Assembly (NCBI GenBank): GCA_964639675.1
Contig: CAZXEK010000046.1
Location: forward strand, 1 to 41,115
Reading direction: 5' to 3'
DNA from: JACQCV01 sp964639675
Lineage (GTDB): Bacteria; Patescibacteriota; Minisyncoccia; Phycocordibacterales; UBA12445
DNA length: 41,115 nucleotides
Positions 31,823-40,844 of this stretch are shown here, in pieces; positions within the stretch are counted from its first letter, which is position 1, and each line of letters starts with the position of its first letter. The notes under the pieces are model-generated. The model did no database searches. It was not told where the DNA came from and was given only the letters and a program-made list of their open reading frames with translations. Both the position numbers and the translations under genes were made by a program.

Positions 31823-33886
31823 ATGTTCAATATCACAGTGAATGAACTCTTTCAACTAAAATCTAAATTTAAACCGGCAGGCGATCAACCGAAGGCCATT
31901 AAAGACCTTGTAAGGGGCTTGGAGGGTGGTCTCAACCACCAGACCCTCTTCGGTGTTACTGGTTCCGGAAAAACGTTTACTATAGCGAATGTCATTGCTA
32001 AGTTTGGTAGACCGACCCTAGTTATTGCTCACAATAAGACTCTAGCGGCGCAACTAGCCCAAGAGTATAGAGAATTCTTCCCAAACAATGCTGTACATTA
32101 CTTTGTCTCTTATTACGATTATTACCAGCCGGAAGCCTATATGCCGATTACTGATACCTATATAGAAAAAGATGCAAAGATTAACGAGGAGATCGATCGC
32201 TTAAGACATGCTTCTACACAGGCCCTTCTGACAAGGAGAGATGTTATTATCGTTGCTTCGGTTTCCTGTATATATGGTCTGGGCAGTCCAGAGGAATACG
32301 AGAGTGAGAATTTAAAAATAAGAGTTGGTGATCGGATTTCTCGCCAGGATCTTTTTAAAAAACTTGTCTCTATACATTTTGAGAGGACAAACTCTGATCT
32401 TACCTCAGGTACATTTCGATCTTTGGGGAACAATATAGAGATTATGCCAACAGGTGAGAAAACTATTTTTAGTATTAATATTTTAGAACAAGGGGGTTAT
32501 GGTTACATAGACAATATTTTAAAAATTGACCCAACCTCCAGAGCATTAGTTAATAAACCTATTTTTTTCTATCTCTTTCCTGCTAAACATTTCTTGACCA
32601 ATAAAAATAAAAAAAGGTTGGCCCTACGATCTATCCGAGCTGAACTTGCTCTAAGACTTAAAGAATTAAAGAAGTCTGGTAAAATTCTAGAGGCCGAAAG
32701 ACTAAAGAGACGTACAAAATATGATCTTGCTATGATAGAAGAGGTTGGCTATTGCAGTGGAATAGAAAACTATTCTAGACATCTTTCCGCACGTGAGGCA
32801 GGGTCTCCACCAGATACTCTACTTTCTTATTTTCCACGCAAATCTAATGGCGAGGCAGATTTTTTAACTGTAATAGATGAGTCACACGTGACGATACCAC
32901 AGATTGCTGGTATGTATGCGGGCGATCAATCTAGGAAAAAGACCTTAATAGAGCATGGATTCAGATTGCCCTCTGCTCTAGATAATCGACCTTTTAAGTT
33001 TGAGGAGTTTAATAAAAGTATTAGTCAAGTTATCTATACTACAGCAACACCAGCTTTGTATGAGAAGGGATTAAGCCAAAAGTCAGATGGACAAGTTGTC
33101 GAGCAAATAATCAGACCGACTGGCCTGATTGATCCGGAGGTTATTATTCGTCCTATTTTGCCAGCTGCTAAATTTGAAGGACAAATAAAAGATTTCATAA
33201 AAGAGGTCAATAATACAATTAAAAAAGGTTTTAGGGTTATCGCCACAACCCTAACCAAGAAGATGGCAGAAGAGCTTTCTATATATTTCAAAGAGAAGGG
33301 GATTTTGGCCGAATATTTACATAGTGATATTAAAACCATAGAGAGAATAGGGATATTAAGTGATTTTAGAAGGGGTAAATTTGATTGTATTGTCGGGGTC
33401 AATCTCTTACGAGAAGGATTAGACCTGCCAGAAGTTGCTCTGATTGGTATTTTAGATGCAGATAAAGAAGGGTTTCTTAGGTCAGAAACTTCTTTGATTC
33501 AAATAATCGGTCGAGCGGCTAGAAATGTTTATGGTCGAGTTATCCTTTATGCTGATAAAACAACCAAGTCCATGGCGGCTGCTATTAATGAAACTGAAAA
33601 AAGAAGAAAGATCCAGCTTAGGTATAATAAGGATCATGGCATAACGCCCAAGACGGTCATCAAGTCTATTAAGGATATTACAGAGGGTATGGAATCCAAG
33701 CACAGCAAGACGGTCAACGCTCTACTTGAAATGGATAGATCTATTTTTGCCAAGAACCCAGAAGCGCTTATAAAAGAAAAGGAGCGTCAGATGAATGATG
33801 CAGTAAAAGTTCTAGATTTTGAAACTGCCGCCATTCTTAGGGACGAAATCAAAGTGTTAGTGGGAATGGAAATATCTGAAGATTAA
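31823..33886 (+). CDS. uvrB: Excinuclease ABC subunit B
   Basis: A 687-residue DNA helicase-like damage verifier. Walker A FGVTGSGKTFT, the beta-hairpin SYYDYYQPEAYMP that inserts between strands, Walker B VIDESHVTIPQI, motif VI QIIGRAARN and the C-terminal UVR motif (EALIKEKERQMNDAVKVLDFETAAILRDEI, two helices) for UvrC contact are all present. ATG at 31823 gives the usual start (FNITVNELFQLKSKFKPAGDQP). A TTG at 31799 would lie in the terminator of the preceding gene. A TATTAG box (31810-31815) 7 nt upstream may make it leaderless. uvrA follows with its own promoter. Confidence 0.96.
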   Translation: MFNITVNELFQLKSKFKPAGDQPKAIKDLVRGLEGGLNHQTLFGVTGSGKTFTIANVIAKFGRPTLVIAHNKTLAAQLAQEYREFFPNNAVHYFVSYYDYYQPEAYMPITDTYIEKDAKINEEIDRLRHASTQALLTRRDVIIVASVSCIYGLGSPEEYESENLKIRVGDRISRQDLFKKLVSIHFERTNSDLTSGTFRSLGNNIEIMPTGEKTIFSINILEQGGYGYIDNILKIDPTSRALVNKPIFFYLFPAKHFLTNKNKKRLALRSIRAELALRLKELKKSGKILEAERLKRRTKYDLAMIEEVGYCSGIENYSRHLSAREAGSPPDTLLSYFPRKSNGEADFLTVIDESHVTIPQIAGMYAGDQSRKKTLIEHGFRLPSALDNRPFKFEEFNKSISQVIYTTATPALYEKGLSQKSDGQVVEQIIRPTGLIDPEVIIRPILPAAKFEGQIKDFIKEVNNTIKKGFRVIATTLTKKMAEELSIYFKEKGILAEYLHSDIKTIERIGILSDFRRGKFDCIVGVNLLREGLDLPEVALIGILDADKEGFLRSETSLIQIIGRAARNVYGRVILYADKTTKSMAAAINETEKRRKIQLRYNKDHGITPKTVIKSIKDITEGMESKHSKTVNALLEMDRSIFAKNPEALIKEKERQMNDAVKVLDFETAAILRDEIKVLVGMEISED

Positions 33887-33899
33887 CTCCTTTTTCTTA

Positions 33900-33935
33900 C
33901 TATGAATTCTGTCACGATCATGACAGAATTCATAG
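33900..33935. repeat. 15-bp palindrome between uvrB and uvrA
   Basis: CTATGAATTCTGTCA and its exact reverse complement around loop CGATCA. It lies 13 nt after uvrB and 25 nt before the uvrA -35. No T tract follows. Confidence 0.8.
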
Positions 33936-33960
33936 TGAATAATCATGTACGGAGTTTTGT

Positions 33961-33989
33961 TTGCAAAGTCAAGGATTTTAATGTATAGT
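33961..33989 (+). promoter_or_regulatory. Leaderless promoter of uvrA
   Basis: TTGCAA (33961-33966), 17 nt, TATAGT (33984-33989), then 6 nt to GTG at 33996. This decides the uvrA start. Confidence 0.7.
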
Positions 33990-33995
33990 TTTCGA

Positions 33996-36614
33996 GTGCA
34001 AAAAGAGTTAAGGTATGAAAAAAGTAATAAAATCATCGTTAAGGGAGCAAGAACTCACAATCTTAAGAATATAACTGTCGAGATACCGCGCGAAAAAATG
34101 ATTGTTTTCACCGGTCTTTCCGGATCGGGAAAATCTTCTCTGGCCTTCGACACTATTTTTGCCGAAGGGCAGCGGCGTTACGTTGAGTCGCTCTCTTCTT
34201 ATGCCAGACAATTCTTGCGCCAGTTTCAGAAGCCAGATGTGGATGAAATTATCGGCCTTTCACCAGCTATATCTATTGATCAGAAGTCTCATTCTTCAAA
34301 CCCACGCTCTACGGTTGCCACCATTACGGAGATCTATGATTATCTAAGAGTTTTTTTTGCCCGTATAGGCATACCTCACTGCTTAATTTGTAATCATGAA
34401 ATTCGAAGACTATCTAACGATGAGATTGTCGATTTTGTTATCGACAAAATTAAAAAACACAATCTAGGTCTGGACCAAATTTCTAGAGTTATGGTTTTTG
34501 CACCTGTTGTGCGTGGCCGCAAGGGGGAATACTATCAACTACTCTATGATCTTTTGGGTAGGGGATACACTCAAGTAAAAATCAACGGTACGATTTATAA
34601 ACTACGTGAACAGATAGTTTTGGATAAAAATATACGACACGACATAGATGTTTTGATCGATGAATTTTCACTTTTGGAAAAAGGAGGTAAGGAAAGTTCT
34701 ATCATTTCCAGGGAGAAAATTATAAAGGATAGACTTAGCGAAGCGATTAGTGTGGCACTTACTTATGCGGACGATACCGTCAAGGTTATCTTCAATATGG
34801 ATCAAGGTAAGGTTGTGCTTTCTGGTCTTGGATCAAAACACGAAGAGATCGCCATGTCCGCAAAATATACCTGTCCAAGAGACGGCTTCTCCTTTATGGA
34901 GATTGAACCAAGACTTTTTTCTTTCAACTCACCGTACGGCGCTTGCGAAGTTTGTCACGGCTTAGGGACTAAGACTTTATTCGGTGAAGATACATGCGAT
35001 GCTTGTGGTGGTAAAAGGCTTCGACCTGAAGCCCTTAATGTTTTGATTGGTGATAAAAATATTGTCGATGTGAGTTCTCTGTCAATTAAAGAGGCCTTTG
35101 ATTTTTTTAGAGATTTAAAATTAACGGAGCGGGAACTTGGTATTTCAGCTATTGTTGTACGCGAAATGGAGAGCCGACTGAAATTCATGCTAGATGTTGG
35201 GCTTGATTATCTATCTTTAGATAGACGAGCTGGTACTTTGTCTGGCGGTGAAGCTCAAAGGATAAGGTTAGCATCTCAACTTGGCTCGAGGCTTGTTGGC
35301 GCTCTTTATGTTTTGGATGAACCAACGGTTGGACTGCATCCAAGAGATAACGAGAGACTAATAAAAACTCTCAAAGATTTACGAGACTTGGGCAATACAA
35401 TTATTGTTGTTGAGCATGACGAGGACACTATTTTTTCTTCTGATTACTTAGTTGACATTGGACCGGGTGCAGGAATACATGGTGGACATGTTGTGGTTTC
35501 CGGGCCGACAGACGAACTTATAACTAATAAGGTTCATAAATCTCTGACCCTCGACTATTTGAGAGGCGATCAAAAGATCATCATACCAGCCAAACGCAGA
35601 GATCGGGAGATGGGATCCTTAAGGGTTGTTGGTGGCAATATCTTTAATATTAAAAATCTGAATATCGAAGTGCCATTAGGAAGATTGGTTTGCCTTACTG
35701 GTGTCTCTGGTTCGGGCAAATCTTCTTTAATGGACGAGATAATTTATAAAAATCTTCATCATAAATTTGAGAGACGTCACAGGGGAGAGGCGTTAAATTG
35801 TAATAATTTTCTTGGAACAGAATATGTCTCAAGGGTTGTATCAATCAATCAATCACCAATTGGCAGGACACCGAGATCGAACCCAGCAACTTATACCGGA
35901 ACCTTTACGCATATTCGAGACATGTTTGCAGAGACAGTCGATGCTAAGGTTAAGGGTTTCAGAGCAAATAGATTTTCTTTTAATGTTAAGGGGGGGCGAT
36001 GTGAGACCTGTGAGGGCAATGGTCAGATCGCTGTCGAGATGCATTTCTTACCGACTGTTTATGTTCCTTGTGATGTCTGTGGTGGAAAAAGGTTTACTAG
36101 AGAGACACTCGAAGTTAAATATAAGAAAAAATCTATTTACGATGTCCTGAGAATGACCGTTGAAGAGGCTTACAAGTTCTTTATAGATATTCCTGCCATA
36201 TCTGATAGGTTGAGAATTTTGGACGAAGTTGGTCTCGGCTATCTAGAGCTAGGACAATCAGCCACCACACTTTCTGGCGGAGAATCCCAAAGAGTTAAGA
36301 TTGCATCGGAGCTCTACAGACCTGACACCTACAAAACTGTCTATCTCTTAGATGAACCGACGATCGGGCTTCATTATGAAGATGTTAAGAATTTAATTGA
36401 GATTTTACAGCGTCTAGTTCGGCATGGTAATACGGTAATTCTAATTGAGCACAATCTCGACGTTGTAAAGTCTGCTGATTATATAGTAGATATGGGTCCA
36501 GAAGGAGGGGATCTAGGTGGTAAGGTAGTAGCATACGGGACACCTGAAGATCTAGCCAAAAATCCCAAGTCTCACACCGGCCACTATCTTAAGAAAGTGT
36601 TGAAGAAAAAGTAA
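33996..36614 (+). CDS. uvrA: Excinuclease ABC subunit A, compact form
   Basis: An 872-residue damage-sensing ABC ATPase. The GTG at 33996 is chosen from the promoter spacing; in-frame ATGs at 33945 and 33981 lie upstream of or within that promoter. NBD1 has GLSGSGKSSLAFDT, then EGQRRYVESLSSYARQF, LSGGEAQRIRLASQ and VLDEPTVGLHPRD. NBD2 has GVSGSGKSSLMDEI, LSGGESQRVKIASEL and LLDEPTIGLHYED. Zinc modules: CLIC early, CEVC/CDAC (GACEVCHGLGT...TCDACGGKRL) and CETC/CDVC. In the NBD1 zinc module only about ten residues separate GLGT from CDAC, where E. coli has roughly 100, which explains the shorter length. It finds lesions and loads UvrB. Confidence 0.95.
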   Translation: MQKELRYEKSNKIIVKGARTHNLKNITVEIPREKMIVFTGLSGSGKSSLAFDTIFAEGQRRYVESLSSYARQFLRQFQKPDVDEIIGLSPAISIDQKSHSSNPRSTVATITEIYDYLRVFFARIGIPHCLICNHEIRRLSNDEIVDFVIDKIKKHNLGLDQISRVMVFAPVVRGRKGEYYQLLYDLLGRGYTQVKINGTIYKLREQIVLDKNIRHDIDVLIDEFSLLEKGGKESSIISREKIIKDRLSEAISVALTYADDTVKVIFNMDQGKVVLSGLGSKHEEIAMSAKYTCPRDGFSFMEIEPRLFSFNSPYGACEVCHGLGTKTLFGEDTCDACGGKRLRPEALNVLIGDKNIVDVSSLSIKEAFDFFRDLKLTERELGISAIVVREMESRLKFMLDVGLDYLSLDRRAGTLSGGEAQRIRLASQLGSRLVGALYVLDEPTVGLHPRDNERLIKTLKDLRDLGNTIIVVEHDEDTIFSSDYLVDIGPGAGIHGGHVVVSGPTDELITNKVHKSLTLDYLRGDQKIIIPAKRRDREMGSLRVVGGNIFNIKNLNIEVPLGRLVCLTGVSGSGKSSLMDEIIYKNLHHKFERRHRGEALNCNNFLGTEYVSRVVSINQSPIGRTPRSNPATYTGTFTHIRDMFAETVDAKVKGFRANRFSFNVKGGRCETCEGNGQIAVEMHFLPTVYVPCDVCGGKRFTRETLEVKYKKKSIYDVLRMTVEEAYKFFIDIPAISDRLRILDEVGLGYLELGQSATTLSGGESQRVKIASELYRPDTYKTVYLLDEPTIGLHYEDVKNLIEILQRLVRHGNTVILIEHNLDVVKSADYIVDMGPEGGDLGGKVVAYGTPEDLAKNPKSHTGHYLKKVLKKK

Positions 36615-36703
36615 TATGCTAGAATAGATGAATGAGACAGGACGTTCTTATTACTTGATACTGTCAGAGACGTTCTATTTTATTAAATTTATTCGATAGA
36701 AAA

Positions 36704-37675
36704 ATGTTAACTAGAATTGCAGTATTAAGAGGTGGACCAAGTTCAGAGTATGATGTTTCTTTAAATACTGGCGCTAATGTCTTACGAGCTCTTTCTCTAA
36801 AATATAGGACTAAGGATGTCTTAATCTCTAAGGATGGCCAGTGGTATATGGATGGTTTACAGGTTATGCCAGAGGTGGTATGCCGAACTGTTGATGTTAT
36901 CTTTAATGCTATGCACGGCGAGTTTGGAGAAGATGGTCAGGTTCAACGAATTTTAGATAAATTTAGGGTTCCCTATACTGGTTCAGAGGCGTGGCCATCG
37001 TCAGTAGCGATGAATAAGGCTCTAACTAAATCCTACTTCAAGAAGCATGGTATTAAGACCCCCAATGGCTTACTAGTACACAAGGGTGAAGACTACACAG
37101 AGATGGCTTCATATATATTTCATAAACTGTCTCCGTTATGGTTTGTAAAGCCCAATACAGGAGGATCATCCGTAGGAGCGAGTCTTTGTAGAAATATGCC
37201 AGAACTTATAAATGGACTGAAAGAAGCATTCAAGTACAGCGATGCAGTAGTGGTTGAGGAGTGTATAAAGGGCAGAGAGGCAACGTGCGGTGTCATAGAT
37301 AATTTCCGTAACACTAAGAACTATGCACTTTTTCCTATAGAGATTATAAAACCCAAAGAGAGGGCCTTTTTTGATTATCAATGCAAATACGATGGCACGA
37401 CACAAGAGATCTGCCCCGGTAATTTCTCGATTAAGGAGAAACAAGAGATCCAAAATACTGCCGTTAAAATTCATAAGGCTCTAGGGCTCCGGCACTACTC
37501 ACGCTCTGATTTTATTGTAACTCCTCGGGCTATATATGCGCTTGAGGTTAATACTCTGCCGGGGTTAACCTCAGAATCTCTCTTCCCGAAAGCTATGGCG
37601 GCTGTTGGCTGTAATTATCTAGGTTTTTTAGAGCATCTAATCGAATTGGCCCTAGACAGATCCGTACATTCTTAA
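36704..37675 (+). CDS. ddl: D-alanine--D-alanine ligase
   Basis: A 323-residue ATP-grasp enzyme that makes D-Ala-D-Ala for peptidoglycan. Seen are AVLRGGPSSEYDVSL (7-21), the HGEFGEDGQVQ segment, the ATP-binding KPNTGGSSVGAS, VVEECIKGREATCGV and the metal-binding EVNTLPGLTSESLFPKA end. The substrate loop is PFDYQCKYDGTT-like (FFDYQCKYDG). Length is normal. ATG at 36704 has no SD; TTGATA (36656-36661), 17 nt and TTTTAT may form a promoter with a 20-nt leader. Its stop codon shares TTA-A bases with the priA stop (4-nt convergent overlap). Confidence 0.94.
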   Translation: MLTRIAVLRGGPSSEYDVSLNTGANVLRALSLKYRTKDVLISKDGQWYMDGLQVMPEVVCRTVDVIFNAMHGEFGEDGQVQRILDKFRVPYTGSEAWPSSVAMNKALTKSYFKKHGIKTPNGLLVHKGEDYTEMASYIFHKLSPLWFVKPNTGGSSVGASLCRNMPELINGLKEAFKYSDAVVVEECIKGREATCGVIDNFRNTKNYALFPIEIIKPKERAFFDYQCKYDGTTQEICPGNFSIKEKQEIQNTAVKIHKALGLRHYSRSDFIVTPRAIYALEVNTLPGLTSESLFPKAMAAVGCNYLGFLEHLIELALDRSVHS

Positions 37676-39642
37676 AGGATATTATCGGGATCGACCCTAA
37701 CGACAAATCTTTTGGGAAGCGATTTTAAAATTTCTAATAGATTAGTGTAGGGCGCTCTAGCACTTTCGTCGGTAGGTTTGTCCAAAGTAGTATCGAGGGG
37801 CCACTTCTTTGGATCTACTCGTAATAAAATATTTATTCGTTCTTCATTATTAGTTCTCTCAATAAAGGCATTGAATTTATTTGGCTCGTATTTACTTAGA
37901 AATCTTTCTAGTTCCGTCATCTCTTTATTGGTTATCTCCCTTGGTCCCTCAGCGGTTATTTTTACAAGAACTCTAAAGGGTGGGTAGTTAAACCTCTTTC
38001 TTTCTTTAATCTCTTCTCTATAAAACTCCAACAGATCTCCATTTAGTATGTTCTTAAATATTTTTTCTTCTGGTTTTCTGGTTTGAATAAGAAATCTTTT
38101 TGATGTTTTCAGGCGGAGCCTAGTTAGAAAATTAAAAATGTTTTCATTAATTTTATAATCTGGGATTGAAAATAGAGTATCTATAGATGCAATGACAACA
38201 GTTTCCACCTCTCGATTTAGATAGGTTAAAACCATTTCTGTGCCCAAAAGAAGTGACCCGGGAGTTTCAAGAAATTCGTTGATAATTATTCTAGCCTGCT
38301 TGTAGTTTTTAGCTGTATTACTGTCAACCCTAAAAATTTTTATTTCTGGAAAAATTGACTTAATCTCTTCCTCCACCTTCTCTGTAGTTATTCCCAAAAC
38401 TTTTAGTTTCCACCCTTTACATTTTGTACAAGAAACATTAGTCGAGGATTTTTTACCACATCTATTACAAAAAAAGATATTCTCTTTTTTAGTCTTTTCC
38501 AGCACCATTGGGAGACTACAGTTTGTACATATAATTATCTCTCCACAATCTCCGCAAACCGTTGATGTCCCCAATCCTTTTCTAGCACAAACGATAAGTG
38601 CGTGTTCTTTCTTGTCTACAGAATCTTTGATCGCCTGCTTAACCTTGGGGCTTAAGACAGCCTTCTCTCCAGAACCCTTTCTCATATCTATAAGTTCTTG
38701 ATAGATATCCTTAGGAAATCTATATTTTAGCGGTAATTCTTGCACGAAGGTTCCAACTTTGGCTGCGTAAATATCTTCGATTCTTGGGATTGCATCTCCC
38801 AGAATTAATCTAGCCGATTTTTTCTCTGCTAGTTTCTCGGCAAATTTCCTTATATCTATAAAGGGTCGAGACATCGTTTTGTAAAATTGAGAATTTGATT
38901 TATCAATGATGATTGTTGCAATATTTTCTTTTGGTAAAGACAAAAAGGCTGAAGTGGTTACTAAAAGAATGGGGTGTTTCTCCCTTAAGGCAATTTGCCA
39001 GTTTTCTTTAATGGTCTTTGCTCCAGTTCTACTGTGCATTATAATTGTATACCCCTCTATTCCTTTTTTTAAAATTTCTCCACATTCTTCTGTATCGTGA
39101 ATTGTTGGTAGTATAAAAAAAACAGAATGTTTCTTGGCAAATTCTTCACGTATGAGGCTTTTATAAAAAGAGTACCTTTCTTCATCTGGAAGACCGAGAA
39201 CTGATATTTCAAACCTTTTATTACTTAAATTTACTGGTTCTTCAAGTGAGACTTCTTCTGGGTCAAAATTATATTTTTTCCAATTTTCTAATATCACCTT
39301 GGGCGTCATGAGGCGTATTATTTGACCCGTAGATGATGCGAAATACTCTGCCGTTTCTTTCGCGGTATCTATAAAGTCCCGGAGATAGACCTTATTGGTC
39401 AGGACTCTTTTTATTTTTTTAAAGTTAAATTCGGAAGTCTTCAATTCAGATTTTAAATCTTTTGCTTCATCAATCGAGGTAATTATCCCTAAAACCTCCT
39501 TGTTCTTTAGGGGGATAGTTACCAGCGCCCCGAGAGAAATATCTTTAGTAGTAAAGTAGGTTAGACCCTCGTTAAAGATTGTCTTGGTTATGGGAGCAAC
39601 GGTCACTATTTTGAGGTTATTGTTCATTAGTCTTAAATCCAT
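37672..39642 (-). CDS. priA: PriA-like protein with degenerate helicase motifs
   Basis: A 656-residue homologue of the replication restart protein PriA. The N-terminal 3'-DNA-end binding domain (about 10-80) is recognisable. The eight zinc-binding cysteines are all present (353, 356, 362, 365, 382, 385, 395, 398). The ATPase motifs are gone: the Walker A position reads GLPDEERYS (150-158) in place of GVTGSGKTE, the DEEH box reads DKSN (237-240), and the arginine-finger motif QVAGRAGR reads like RLRLKTSKR (498-505). The C-terminal domain remains (YREEIKERKRFNYPPFRVLV). It is thus predicted not to hydrolyse ATP or unwind DNA, but may still bind forks and recruit partners. ATG at 39642 chosen; Met6 is an alternative. 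Confidence 0.87.
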   Translation of the reverse strand: MDLRLMNNNLKIVTVAPITKTIFNEGLTYFTTKDISLGALVTIPLKNKEVLGIITSIDEAKDLKSELKTSEFNFKKIKRVLTNKVYLRDFIDTAKETAEYFASSTGQIIRLMTPKVILENWKKYNFDPEEVSLEEPVNLSNKRFEISVLGLPDEERYSFYKSLIREEFAKKHSVFFILPTIHDTEECGEILKKGIEGYTIIMHSRTGAKTIKENWQIALREKHPILLVTTSAFLSLPKENIATIIIDKSNSQFYKTMSRPFIDIRKFAEKLAEKKSARLILGDAIPRIEDIYAAKVGTFVQELPLKYRFPKDIYQELIDMRKGSGEKAVLSPKVKQAIKDSVDKKEHALIVCARKGLGTSTVCGDCGEIIICTNCSLPMVLEKTKKENIFFCNRCGKKSSTNVSCTKCKGWKLKVLGITTEKVEEEIKSIFPEIKIFRVDSNTAKNYKQARIIINEFLETPGSLLLGTEMVLTYLNREVETVVIASIDTLFSIPDYKINENIFNFLTRLRLKTSKRFLIQTRKPEEKIFKNILNGDLLEFYREEIKERKRFNYPPFRVLVKITAEGPREITNKEMTELERFLSKYEPNKFNAFIERTNNEERINILLRVDPKKWPLDTTLDKPTDESARAPYTNLLEILKSLPKRFVVRVDPDNIL

Positions 39643-39674
39643 CTTTACAGAAAAACTCCCCTAAGTCTATATCT

Positions 39675-39720
39675 CTAACCATGTTTTATCAGCACAACCG
39701 TGAGGATAAAACATGGTTAG
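39675..39720. repeat. 16-bp palindrome between priA and mnmA
   Basis: CTAACCATGTTTTATC and its exact reverse complement around a 14-nt loop. It lies between divergent genes and ends 4 nt before the mnmA -35, so it is not a terminator of either. Confidence 0.8.
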
Positions 39721-39724
39721 GTAT

Positions 39725-39754
39725 TTGGCAGAAGTGAAACTTTAATGGTAGTCT
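39725..39754 (+). promoter_or_regulatory. Probable promoter of mnmA
   Basis: TTGGCA (39725-39730), 18 nt, TAGTCT (39749-39754), then 7 nt to the ATG. The -10 match is weak. Confidence 0.45.
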
Positions 39755-39761
39755 TTTGACT

Positions 39762-40835
39762 ATGAAAAAGATGGGGAAGGTTTTTATGGCTATGTCTGGT
39801 GGGGTGGACTCCTCCGTTTCAGCCGCCTTATTAAAAGAAGGTGGCTATGATGTCACTGGAGTTTTTATAAAAACTTGGTCACCGGAATGGCAGAATTGCA
39901 CTTGGGAAGAAGAGAGACGAGATGCCATGAGAGTCGCGGCTAAGATTAAGATACGGCTTATAACGCTTGACCTAGAGAAAGAATATAAGGAGGATGTGGT
40001 TGACTATATGATTGCTGAGTATCGGATCGGGCGGGTGCCAAATCCAGATGTGATGTGTAACAAGGTGATCAAGTTTGGGGGATTTTTTAAATTCGCTATT
40101 AAGCAGGGGGCTGATTTTATCGCAACTGGACACTATGCCCAAATAAAAACTGACAACTTAAAAACTCGAGTTTTTAAGTTACTGAAATCTGACAAAGAGA
40201 AGGATCAGACATATTTTTTGTGGACCCTTGGGCAAAAGGAACTTTCACGAACAATTTTCCCCATTGGCCACTTACAAAAGTCAAAGGTAAGGATCTTGGC
40301 CGAGAAATTTGGACTACCAAATGCCCTAAAGAAAGATAGCCAGGGGCTTTGTTTTATGGGTAAAATCAATGTTAAGGACTTTCTCAAACATTATATAAAA
40401 GAAAAGCAAGGTTTGGTCTTAAATAAAAAGGGTGAAAAAATTGGAAAACATGATGGAGCCAGCTTTTATGCCATAGGAGAACGACATGGTTTCGTTATAG
40501 ACAAGAAAGGCCCCAATGATCCTCCATGCTATGTGATTGGTAAAGATATTATCAAAAATATTTTGGTTGTTTCAAACAAAAAAGATAAAGAGGCTTTAAA
40601 AAAGGAGATTATAATAAAAGATGTAAACTGGAATCAAGGGGTTACCCCAGATCTATCAAAAAAATACGAAGCTAGAATTCGTTACCGCCAGGAATTACAA
40701 CCCTGCTGCGTCAAAATAGTTGGTGGGGATTTATATAAAGTGATTTTTGATACTGCTCAAATGGCAGGAGCTCCCGGTCAATCCACCGTTTTTTACTCCA
40801 AGGATATTTGCTTGGGTGGGGGAGTAATTGTATAA
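39762..40835 (+). CDS. mnmA: tRNA-specific 2-thiouridylase MnmA
   Basis: A 357-residue enzyme that thiolates U34 of tRNAs for Lys, Glu and Gln. The PP-loop AMSGGVDSSV is at about 10-19. The two catalytic cysteines are in NPDVMCNKVIKFG and DSQGLCFMGKI. TGHYA and KDQTYFLW are family motifs, and the C-terminal beta-barrel ends FYSKDICLGGGVI. ATG at 39762 is used; an upstream TTG (39756) is unlikely. The tRNA-Glu(TTC) in this window is a natural substrate. The alaS promoter overlaps its last codons. Confidence 0.96.
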   Translation: MKKMGKVFMAMSGGVDSSVSAALLKEGGYDVTGVFIKTWSPEWQNCTWEEERRDAMRVAAKIKIRLITLDLEKEYKEDVVDYMIAEYRIGRVPNPDVMCNKVIKFGGFFKFAIKQGADFIATGHYAQIKTDNLKTRVFKLLKSDKEKDQTYFLWTLGQKELSRTIFPIGHLQKSKVRILAEKFGLPNALKKDSQGLCFMGKINVKDFLKHYIKEKQGLVLNKKGEKIGKHDGASFYAIGERHGFVIDKKGPNDPPCYVIGKDIIKNILVVSNKKDKEALKKEIIIKDVNWNQGVTPDLSKKYEARIRYRQELQPCCVKIVGGDLYKVIFDTAQMAGAPGQSTVFYSKDICLGGGVIV

Positions 40836-40836
40836 T
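40808..40836 (+). promoter_or_regulatory. Leaderless promoter of alaS
   Basis: TTGCTT (40808-40813), 17 nt, TATAAT (40831-40836, over the mnmA stop), then 8 nt to the ATG. Confidence 0.7.
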
Positions 40837-40844
40837 TAAAAAGC

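Noticed and set aside
33945..33995. Longer uvrA starts (ATG at 33945 or 33981)
   Set aside because: They lie upstream of or inside a good -35/-10 pair whose spacing places transcription at the GTG 33996.
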